Shown here: piece after piece, positions 14,189-20,592 of the stretch
How positions within the stretch are numbered: the stretch's first letter is position 1
How the letters are laid out: the number at the start of each line of letters is the position of its first letter
Assembly (NCBI RefSeq): GCF_003105115.1
Contig: NZ_QETH01000049.1
Location: 1-33,031 of the forward strand
DNA: 33,031 nucleotides
Direction of reading: 5' to 3'
Origin: Flavobacterium sp. HTF
GTDB taxonomy: Bacteria > Bacteroidota > Bacteroidia > Flavobacteriales > Flavobacteriaceae
Notes under the pieces: model-generated
Told to the model about the DNA's origin: nothing
Databases searched by the model: none
Seen by the model: only the letters and a program-made list of their open reading frames with translations
Position numbers and translations under genes: made by a program

Positions 14189-15667
14189 CTAAACTCTTGG
14201 ATCAGCAAAACTATTTACCTGTTCCATTGTTAATCCCAGGGCATTTGCTACTCCTTCTCCGTATGCCGGATCTGCTTTGAAACAGTTTCTGATATGACGG
14301 ATCTGAATAAACAATTGCGCCCCTCCTACCTGTGCAGCAGTGTTTTTGAATAATAATTGTTTTTTTTCTTCTGTAAGCAAACGGAACAATAATCCCGGCT
14401 GCGTAAAGTAATCATTATCATCTTCCCTGAAATTATATGCATACGCATCTCCGTGCAATGCTAATGGCGGTTCTTTAAATTCAGGTTGTTCCTGCCATTC
14501 TCCAAAACTATTTGGTTCATAATGTTTACGACTTCCATTATTTCCGTCCACACGCATTGCTCCGTCTCTGTGGAAAGTATTGTAAGGACATCTTGAAGCG
14601 TTTACCGGAATCTGGAAATTGTTTACTCCTAAACGGTAACGATGAGCATCTCCATAAGAGAATAAACGTCCCTGAAGCATTTTATCAGGAGAAAAACTGA
14701 TTCCCGGAACAATATTCGCAGGATTAAAGGCTGCCTGTTCTACTTCAGCAAAATAGTTTTCAGGATTTTTGTTTAATTCAAATTCTCCGACAGGGATTAA
14801 CGGGAAATCACCTTTTAACCAAACCTTAGTTAAATCAAAAGGATGAAAACGATAATTATTAGCTTGTTCTTCAGACATGATCTGAACAAACATTTTCCAT
14901 TTCGGGAAATTTCCATCTTCAATGGCATTAAATAAATCTCTTTGATGGCTTTCTCTGTCACCTCCAACCAATAAGGCTGCTTCTTCATCAGATAAATTTT
15001 CGATTCCCTGTTGGGAAACTAAGTGAAATTTAACCCAGTGTCTTTCGTTTTTTGCATTTAAAAAGCTAAAAGTGTGGCTTCCAAAACCATGCATTTGTCT
15101 GTATGTTTTTGGAATTCCCCTGTCACTCATTACAATAGTTACCTGATGTAAAGCTTCAGGCAATAATGTCCAAAAATCCCAATTGTTATCAGCACTTCTC
15201 AAATTGGTTTTTGGATCACGTTTTACTGCGTGATTTAAATCAGGGAATTTCATAGGATCACGAAAAAAGAAAACCGGTGTGTTGTTTCCAACCAAATCCC
15301 AATTTCCTTCATTAGTGTAAAATTTCATGGCAAAACCACGAATATCTCTTTCGGCATCAGCAGCACCTCTTTCTCCGGCAACAGTCGAAAAACGCACAAA
15401 CATATCCGTTTTTTTACCAATTTCCGAAAACAAATCGGCTCTCGTATATTGTGTAATATCATGAGTTACCGTAAAAGTTCCGTAAGCACCAGATCCTTTC
15501 GCATGCATTCGTCTTTCGGGAATGACTTCGCGGTCAAAATGGGCCATCTTTTCTAAAAACCAAAAATCCTGTAATAAAACCGGTCCGCGAGGGCCTGCAG
15601 TCTGAATGTTTTGATTGTCTGCAACAGGCGTACCTGTAGCAGTTGTTAATTTTTTGTCTGAATTCAT
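14189..15667 (-). CDS. katA: Catalase, small-subunit haem type
   Basis: I chose the ATG at 15667 (MNSDKKLTTATGTPVADNQN), giving 492 aa. A longer frame opens at 15712 but adds residues (MFFVCIFDKTLNISN) foreign to catalases. The haem-pocket His55 lies in VIPERRMHAKGSGAYGTF, the distal Asn128 in DLVGNNTPVFFFRD, and the proximal haem ligand Tyr338 in RLFSYGDAHRYR. Length and motifs fit clade 3 small-subunit, NADPH-binding-type catalases. The enzyme dismutates hydrogen peroxide in the cytosol. The gene is monocistronic, ends at the shared terminator with purU, and is divergent from the small-RNA pair; dps lies elsewhere in the window. Confidence 0.95.
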   Translation of the reverse strand: MNSDKKLTTATGTPVADNQNIQTAGPRGPVLLQDFWFLEKMAHFDREVIPERRMHAKGSGAYGTFTVTHDITQYTRADLFSEIGKKTDMFVRFSTVAGERGAADAERDIRGFAMKFYTNEGNWDLVGNNTPVFFFRDPMKFPDLNHAVKRDPKTNLRSADNNWDFWTLLPEALHQVTIVMSDRGIPKTYRQMHGFGSHTFSFLNAKNERHWVKFHLVSQQGIENLSDEEAALLVGGDRESHQRDLFNAIEDGNFPKWKMFVQIMSEEQANNYRFHPFDLTKVWLKGDFPLIPVGEFELNKNPENYFAEVEQAAFNPANIVPGISFSPDKMLQGRLFSYGDAHRYRLGVNNFQIPVNASRCPYNTFHRDGAMRVDGNNGSRKHYEPNSFGEWQEQPEFKEPPLALHGDAYAYNFREDDNDYFTQPGLLFRLLTEEKKQLLFKNTAAQVGGAQLFIQIRHIRNCFKADPAYGEGVANALGLTMEQVNSFADPRV

Positions 15668-15816
15668 GTTGCTGATATTTAATGTTTTATCAAATATACA
15701 AACAAAAAACATTGATATTAATAAACAAAATTGATTGTTATTATATTTTAATAACCAAAACCTATATATAGTTATAAAAACTGTAAAATGAAGGGTTTAC
15801 AAATCTTAACTTATGT

Positions 15817-15878
15817 CCAACAAAGTAATAACAAAACCTTAACATCAATACGCCGATATATATCTGACCTTTGTAATG
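15817..15878 (+). promoter_or_regulatory. Promoter region of small-RNA candidate 1
   Basis: This block (CCAACAAAGTAATAACAA, then CTTAACAT, and GACCTTTG at 15866-15873) is closely matched by 16171-16232 in front of candidate 2. The GAccTTTG resembles the Bacteroidota -7 element TAnnTTTG with its first base changed. Conservation of upstream DNA between tandem copies supports a promoter, but the -33 element cannot be assigned. Confidence 0.45.
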
Positions 15879-15956
15879 TAATAAACTGGTTATTTATTAT
15901 TTTGGTTTTGGTTAGTTAAATGATGCCGGCGTCTACGAGATGCCGGCATTCTTTAT
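15878..15956 (+). ncRNA. Small RNA candidate 1 (tandem pair)
   Basis: About 80 bases: a conserved body (TAATAAACTGGTTATTTATT, then ATTTTGGTTTTGGTTAGTTA) followed by a 12-bp hairpin with a 3-base loop (ATGCCGGCGTCT at 15923-15934, loop ACG, AGATGCCGGCAT at 15938-15949) and a weak U-tract. A near-identical copy lies 354 bases downstream with its own promoter-like region. There is no ORF of note. It is probably an independently transcribed RNA of unknown target. Confidence 0.5.
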
Positions 15957-15967
15957 TTATATTAATT

Positions 15968-16140
15968 TGGTTTGAGGTTTCAGGTTTTCTTTGTTTCATG
16001 TTGCCTTACTATGTAGTTAGTTTTACCGCAAAGAGCGCAATTTTTTAACAAACCAAGTTCAGTATAAAACGCAAAGTTCGCAAAGCTTTATGCAAAAAAC
16101 TTGCAGACTTTTCGTAATTCTTCGTGTTCGTTGCGGTTAA
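15968..16140. repeat. Composite ACCGCAAAG element, copy A
   Basis: A short GTTTCAGG-like tract (15968-15984) is followed by ACCGCAAAG (16025-16033). The sequence continues through AACGCAAAGTTCGCAAAGCT and TTATGCAAAAAACTTGC to TTGCGGTTAA (16131-16140), which pairs with the start. The same inverted repeat recurs at 16457-16526 and 19511-19618. It has no coding content. Confidence 0.7.
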
Positions 16141-16170
16141 AAAATACAATATTTGAACATTAACGTATTT

Positions 16171-16232
16171 CCAACAAAGTAATAACAAGATCTTAACATG
16201 ATAAGATTGATATAAGTCTGATCTTTGTAATG
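16171..16232 (+). promoter_or_regulatory. Promoter region of small-RNA candidate 2
   Basis: This is a near copy of 15817-15878, ending in GATCTTTG (16220-16227). The 17-base word ATCTTTGTAATGTAATA here is identical to 26769-26785 in front of the DUF4142 lipoprotein gene, which suggests a shared sigma factor or regulator. Confidence 0.45.
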
Positions 16233-16312
16233 TAATAAACTGGTTATTTATTATTTTGGTTTTGGTTAGTTAAATAAATGCCGGCGTCTTCGAGATGCCG
16301 GCATTTTTTTTT
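16232..16312 (+). ncRNA. Small RNA candidate 2 (tandem pair)
   Basis: The body is identical to candidate 1 over more than 40 bases. The hairpin is ATGCCGGCGTCT (16278-16289), loop TCG, AGATGCCGGCAT (16293-16304), followed by a strong T run. Within the hairpin the only difference from candidate 1 falls in the loop, while both stem arms are identical. The better U-tract suggests this copy terminates more efficiently. Confidence 0.55.
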
Positions 16313-16313
16313 G

Positions 16314-16432
16314 TTTCAGGTTTCAAGTTTCAAGTTTCAGGTTTCAGGTTTCAGGTTTCAGGTTTCAGGTTTCAGGTTTCAGGTTTCAGGTTTCAGGTTT
16401 CAGGTTTCAGGTTTCAGGTTTCAGGTTTCAGG
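16314..16432 (+). repeat. Heptamer tandem repeat, 17 copies of TTTCAGG
   Basis: Seventeen uninterrupted 7-base units (119 bp) of TTTCAGG, the second and third being TTTCAAG. The tract begins directly after the terminator of small-RNA candidate 2. Inverted units (CCTGAAA) lie at 16551-16572, so the tract and those units are the outer arms of composite element B. Confidence 0.97.
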
Positions 16433-16456
16433 TTACTTCACTTTACGCATAACTAA

Positions 16457-16572
16457 ACCGCAAAGAGCGCAAAGCTTTATGCAAAAAACTTTGCGAACTT
16501 TGCGTAAATCTTAGCGACTTTGCGGTAAAACTAACCGCAAAGCAAAACAACCTGAAACCTGAAACTTGAAAC
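16457..16572. repeat. Composite ACCGCAAAG element, copy B, with inverted heptamers
   Basis: ACCGCAAAG (16457-16465) pairs with CTTTGCGGT (16518-16526) around CTTTATGCAAAAAACTTTGC. It is followed by CCTGAAACCTGAAACTTGAA (16551-16570), the complement of the heptamer tract at 16314-16432. The order heptamers, inner inverted repeat, inverted heptamers is the same as at 19476-19672. Confidence 0.75.
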
Positions 16573-16669
16573 AAAACAACAATTCGGATACAATTACTAG
16601 AGATTTGGCTACTTCAAAAAAATAATAACTCCAGACCTTTGCTTTATCAATTTAATTTAAAACAAAATT

Positions 16670-17680
16670 ATGAGTGCAATAAAAGAAATGAATTTGGGAA
16701 CTCAGGGATTAATTGTTCCTAATATCGGTTTAGGTTGTATGGGAATGAGCCAGATTGCAGGAAACGATATTTATGGTAAAGCGGATGAAAGTGAATCTAT
16801 AAAAACAATACACCGCTCACTTGAATTAGGAGGCAATTTTTTAGATACTGCAGATTTATATGGTCCACTGGCAAATGAAAGATTAATTTCAAAAGCTATA
16901 AAAGGAAATCGTAATGCTTACAAAATTGCGACAAAATTTGGTTTTGAGATTAATGACAATGAAGAACTCACCTGGCAGTTTAATGGCAAAAAAGAATATG
17001 TAAAAAAAGCAGTAGAACGCTCTCTTAAAAATCTTGGAACAGATTATATCGATTTATATTATTTACATCGTGTTGATCCGAATACTCCAATAGAAGAAAC
17101 AGTTCAGGCAATGTCTGATTTGGTAAAAGAAGGAAAAGTGGGTTATATTGGTCTTTCTGAAGTTTCATCTGAAACAATAAGAAAAGCACACAGTATTCAT
17201 CCTCTAACGGCAGTTCAGAGTGAATATTCTCTTTTTGAAAGAAGTATTGAAGAAGATGGAATTATAAAAACATTAGAGGAGCTTCAAATTGGTGTAGTTG
17301 CTTATTCTCCTTTAGGAAGAGGTTTCATTTCAGGAGAAATACAACATCCGGAAGACTTAGCCGAAAATGATTTCAGAAGATCAATTCCTCGTTTTCAGGG
17401 AGAACAATTTTATAAAAACATTGAACTTTTAAATGAAATAAAAATTATTGCTGACGAAAGAAAAATTACGGCATCGCAATTGGCATTGGCATGGATTGCA
17501 TCTAAAGGCTTTTTAGCTATTCCTGGTACAAAGCGGGTAAAATATCTTGAGCAAAACATTGCGGCTACACAACTTATCCTGACCGCTAAAGAATTGGAAA
17601 GACTGGAAAGTATTATACCGGTAGGAACAATTACCGGAAATCGTTATGATGAATCCGGAATGAAATCTGTTAATCTATAA
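16670..17680 (+). CDS. Aldo/keto reductase
   Basis: 336 aa, a full-length aldo/keto reductase barrel. The catalytic tetrad is visible: Asp59 and Tyr64 in FLDTADLYG, Lys89 in KIATKFGF, His133 in YYLHRVDP. The cofactor-binding C-terminal motif IPGTKRVKYLEQNIAA is present. The sequence is closest in style to the AKR13-like/YakC group, NADPH-dependent cytosolic reductases of aldehydes and ketones with broad or unknown substrates. The AraC-family regulator follows 68 bases downstream in the same direction with no terminator between them, which suggests that the pair forms a regulated unit. Confidence 0.93.
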   Translation: MSAIKEMNLGTQGLIVPNIGLGCMGMSQIAGNDIYGKADESESIKTIHRSLELGGNFLDTADLYGPLANERLISKAIKGNRNAYKIATKFGFEINDNEELTWQFNGKKEYVKKAVERSLKNLGTDYIDLYYLHRVDPNTPIEETVQAMSDLVKEGKVGYIGLSEVSSETIRKAHSIHPLTAVQSEYSLFERSIEEDGIIKTLEELQIGVVAYSPLGRGFISGEIQHPEDLAENDFRRSIPRFQGEQFYKNIELLNEIKIIADERKITASQLALAWIASKGFLAIPGTKRVKYLEQNIAATQLILTAKELERLESIIPVGTITGNRYDESGMKSVNL

Positions 17681-17748
17681 GAGGTCAGAAAAAAATCTAC
17701 TGGAAACGTTATCTTTATGATAGCTTTTCCTGTATTTAAACTAAAATC

Positions 17749-18669
17749 ATGAAGAAAGAAGATTATACTCCGCATACTATAAGTTCTATTTCAGAATTAC
17801 ATCAGTTGTTACAAATTTCAAAACCAGATCATCCTTTGGTGAGTTTTGTAAATCTGAGAGATATCAGTTGTCATTTTGATAACAATCTAAAGAGCGTTAT
17901 TTACAACTTCTATACCATTTCGATCAAAAAAGGATTTAAGGGAAAAATGAGATACGGTCAAAACTACTATGATTTTGACGAAGGAGTCATGACCTTTATG
18001 GGGCCTAATCAGATTATTTCGACAGAAGTTCCAATGGATAGTTCTGTATATGGTTCAATGTTAGCGATTCATCCTGATTTCATACAGAGTTACCCTTTGG
18101 CAAAAAAAATTAAAGAGTACGGTTATTTTTCTTATGCTGTTAATGAAGCATTGCATCTTTCTGAAAAAGAGCAAAATATGATTACAGGAATTATGCAGAA
18201 TATCGAACAGGAATATCTTTCTTCTATAGATGCTTTCAGTCAGGATGTTATGATTTCTCATATTGAACTGCTTCTTAATTATTGTAATCGCTTTTACAAC
18301 CGACAATTTATTACCCGGAAAAATGCAAACAATACTCTTTTAACCAAACTGGAAACTCTTCTGTCTGAATATTTTGAAAGCGATAAAGCACAGAAATTAG
18401 GATTACCAACTGTAGCTTACATTTCAGAGCAATTAAATGTTACGCCAAATTATCTTAGTGATATGCTACGCTCACTAACCGGGCAAAGTACACAGCATCA
18501 TATTCATAATAAAATTATTGAAAAAGCAAAAGAACTGCTTACCACCACTTCATTAAGCGTAAGTGAAACGGCTTATAAATTAGGTTTTGAATATCCGCAA
18601 TCGTTTAACAAACTCTTTAAAAGCAAAACTAATGTTTCGCCTCTAGAATTCAGAAGTTCGTTTAATTAA
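17749..18669 (+). CDS. AraC-family transcriptional regulator
   Basis: 306 aa. The N-terminal 180 residues look like a cupin-type sensor domain (GKMRYGQNYYDFDEGVMTFM, then GPNQIIST). The C-terminal about 100 residues form a double HTH: GLPTVAYISEQLNVTPNYLS, DMLRSLTGQSTQHHI, then LSVSETAYKLGFEYPQSFNK and LFKSKTNVSPLEFR. It probably controls the upstream aldo/keto reductase gene, with which it may be co-transcribed. Its stop codon overlaps the stop codon of the convergent BtuF-like gene by 4 bases, and no terminator is visible between them. Confidence 0.9.
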   Translation: MKKEDYTPHTISSISELHQLLQISKPDHPLVSFVNLRDISCHFDNNLKSVIYNFYTISIKKGFKGKMRYGQNYYDFDEGVMTFMGPNQIISTEVPMDSSVYGSMLAIHPDFIQSYPLAKKIKEYGYFSYAVNEALHLSEKEQNMITGIMQNIEQEYLSSIDAFSQDVMISHIELLLNYCNRFYNRQFITRKNANNTLLTKLETLLSEYFESDKAQKLGLPTVAYISEQLNVTPNYLSDMLRSLTGQSTQHHIHNKIIEKAKELLTTTSLSVSETAYKLGFEYPQSFNKLFKSKTNVSPLEFRSSFN

Positions 18670-19466
18670 TTCTTCAATCTTTCGTGTAGTATTTTAAAAT
18701 AAGTAAAAGCCTTTAAAAGCCGGCTTCCGTGCCATGAGAACATTTCGCCATCGACAAAAACAGTTTTGGCGTGGTGTGTAAAACGCCCGATTTCAAAAGC
18801 ATCTTCTTCTTTAAAAGGATATGGTTCCGAAGAAAGCAAAACGATATCCGGATCACCTTCCAATCTCATTTTTTTGAGTTCGATTTCGGGATAACGCCCT
18901 TTGTCTTCGTAGATGTTTTTAAAATGATTTAGTTTTAATAATTCGTTTATATAAGTATCATTTCCCGCTACCATATAAGGGTTTTTCCAGATAAAATAGG
19001 CCGCTTTTTTAATTTCTGTATCCTGAATATATTTTTTGAAATCGCTTAAGGCAAAAGCCAGTTTGCCGTTCCATTTTTGGGCTTCGGTTCTGCAATTGAA
19101 AATTTGCCCAAAATCTGAAATCATCTGAAAGTTATCTTCGATCGTAATAATATTCGTTACCCAAACCGGACAGATTTCGCGTAATTGATTTACGATTTCT
19201 TCTGTGTTTTCTTCTTTATTACAAATGATAATATCCGGCTGTAATAATTTTATTTTTTCGAAGTGGATTTTCTTGGTGCCGCCAACCATTTTTTTGGTTG
19301 ATTTTAGATGATACGGATGCACACAAAACTTGGTGATTCCGATAATTTTTTCCTCTAAACCCAAATCACACAATAATTCGGTTTGGGAAGGAACCAGCGA
19401 AATTATTCGTTTTGGAGCTGTTTCAAAAGAATGAACGTTTCCTATTTGATCGGTTAATTGTTTCAT
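18666..19466 (-). CDS. BtuF-like helical-backbone metal-receptor protein without signal peptide
   Basis: 266 aa with the fold pattern of ABC-transporter substrate-binding proteins for cobalamin or metal chelates. It has an N-terminal lobe (PKRIISLVPSQTELLCDLGL, then IIGITKFCVHP and MVGGTKKIHFEKIKLLQPDI), a long backbone helix (about 125-150) and a C-terminal lobe (AYFIWKNPYMVAGNDTYINE, then WHGSRLLKAF). There is no signal peptide: the protein begins MKQLTDQIGNVHSFETAPKR, already the first strand. No transporter genes adjoin it, so a cytosolic binding role is possible. The gene starts ten bases from a heptamer repeat tract and tail-overlaps the AraC gene. Confidence 0.82.
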   Translation of the reverse strand: MKQLTDQIGNVHSFETAPKRIISLVPSQTELLCDLGLEEKIIGITKFCVHPYHLKSTKKMVGGTKKIHFEKIKLLQPDIIICNKEENTEEIVNQLREICPVWVTNIITIEDNFQMISDFGQIFNCRTEAQKWNGKLAFALSDFKKYIQDTEIKKAAYFIWKNPYMVAGNDTYINELLKLNHFKNIYEDKGRYPEIELKKMRLEGDPDIVLLSSEPYPFKEEDAFEIGRFTHHAKTVFVDGEMFSWHGSRLLKAFTYFKILHERLKN

Positions 19467-19475
19467 GTTTTTTTT

Positions 19476-19672
19476 GTTTCAGGTTTCAGGTTGAGCGGCG
19501 TGCATATTTAACCGCAAAGTTTATTTTTCATAGAAGTCTTTATAAAGGGCAAAGTTCGCAAAGCTTTATGTAAAAAAACTTTGTGAACTTTGCGTAAACC
19601 TTAGCGAATTTTGCGGTTAAATTATGTTCAAAGTAAAGCAAACCTGAAATTTTAAACCTGAAATTTTAAACC
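19476..19672. repeat. Composite heptamer/ACCGCAAAG element, copy C
   Basis: GTTTCAGGTTTCAGG (19476-19490), then ACCGCAAAG (19511-19519) paired with the TTGCGGT at 19611-19617, then AACCTGAAATTTTAAACCTG (19641-19660) and a further AAATTTTAAA. It fills the gap between pyrF and the BtuF-like gene, and its right end contains the last codons and stop of pyrF (19652-19654). Confidence 0.75.
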
Positions 19673-20479
19673 AATAATCTCTTCCATTTCCTGCTGTACT
19701 TTCAAAGCTTCTTCTCTTGCTTTTTCTGCAAAATCAGTTCCTTTTGAAGCGTAAATAATAGCTCTTGCAGAATTTACCAAAAGGCCGATTTTATCATTCA
19801 TTCCGTATTTGCATACTTCAGATAAACTTCCGCCCTGAGCACCAATTCCGGGAACTAACAAGAAACTGTCCGGAACAATTTTTCTAATGTCTGCAAAGTA
19901 TTCTGCTTTTGTAGCGCCGACAACGTACATTAAATTTTGGCTGTTTTTCCATGTCTTAGAAGTTTCTAAAACCTGTTTGTATAATTCTTTTCCGTTTGTA
20001 TTTAAAGTCTGGAAATCGAATGCTCCTTCGTTTGACGTTAGTGCTAACATTATAGTATGTTTATTTTCAAACGCAAGAAAAGGTTCTACAGAATCTTTCC
20101 CCATATAAGGTGCAACCGTTACACTGTCAAATTTCAGGTCTTCAAAAAATGCTTTCGCATACATGCTCGAAGTATTTCCGATATCACCGCGTTTTGCATC
20201 GGCAATGGTAAAAATATCAGGATAATTTTCGTTGATATAGTTAATTGTTTTTTGCAGTGAAAGCCATCCTTTTAATCCATACGCTTCAAAAAAAGCAGTA
20301 TTCGGTTTATATCCTACGGTTAAATCGTGAGTGGCATCAATTATCGCTTTGTTGAATTCAAAAATAGGGTCTTCGGTTTCTAATAAATGTGGTGGAATTT
20401 TGTCCAGATCCGGATCTAATCCGACACATAAAAATGATTTTTTCTGAAGAATTTGTTCGTGTAGTTGTTGTGTTGTCAT
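19652..20479 (-). CDS. pyrF: Orotidine 5'-phosphate decarboxylase
   Basis: I placed the start at ATG 20479 (MTTQQLHEQILQKKSFLCVG), giving 275 aa, typical of the longer type 2 decarboxylases. The frame continues to an ATG at 20536, but those residues are not family-like and the region abuts the terminator at 20544-20576. The catalytic motif DAKRGDIGNT contains Lys96 and Asp99. LCVGLDPDLDKIP and YKPNTAFFEAYG are typical substrate-barrel motifs, and PGIGAQGG binds phosphate. It makes UMP from OMP in the cytosol. The C-terminus KFQV and the stop codon lie inside a repeat (composite element C). Confidence 0.94.
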   Translation of the reverse strand: MTTQQLHEQILQKKSFLCVGLDPDLDKIPPHLLETEDPIFEFNKAIIDATHDLTVGYKPNTAFFEAYGLKGWLSLQKTINYINENYPDIFTIADAKRGDIGNTSSMYAKAFFEDLKFDSVTVAPYMGKDSVEPFLAFENKHTIMLALTSNEGAFDFQTLNTNGKELYKQVLETSKTWKNSQNLMYVVGATKAEYFADIRKIVPDSFLLVPGIGAQGGSLSEVCKYGMNDKIGLLVNSARAIIYASKGTDFAEKAREEALKVQQEMEEIIGLKFQV

Positions 20480-20543
20480 TCTTGTTTGTTTAGTCTTCTT
20501 CCCGATTAGAAGTGGTTCTTTTTTAGAAGTATGCAAAAATAAA

Positions 20544-20576
20544 AAAAGCCACTCAATAAAGAATGGCTTTTTGGTA
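20544..20576 (-). terminator. Hairpin between pyrF and the OmpA-family gene
   Basis: AAAAAGCCA (20544-20552) and TGGCTTTTT (20564-20572) form a stem with A and T runs on either side, about 20 bases past the stop at 20593. It ends the minus-strand outer-membrane protein gene. Confidence 0.8.
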
Positions 20577-20592
20577 TTATATTCAATTCTGC

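Noticed and set aside
15668..15712. Longer start for katA
   Set aside because: The 15 extra residues are hydrophobic and not found in catalases, and the ATG at 15667 gives the usual N-terminus. The extra stretch probably contains the promoter or leader.
16314..16432. CRISPR array or telomere-like sequence
   Set aside because: The heptamers are directly adjacent with no spacers, so it is not a CRISPR. The inverted partner nearby and internal position argue against a chromosome end.
16278..16514. ORF encoding repeated FQVSGFR
   Set aside because: It is the translation of the heptamer tract and begins inside the small-RNA hairpin; no start signal or family.
20480..20536. Longer start for pyrF
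   Set aside because: The added residues are basic and unlike the family; the ATG at 20479 gives the usual MTTQQL start.
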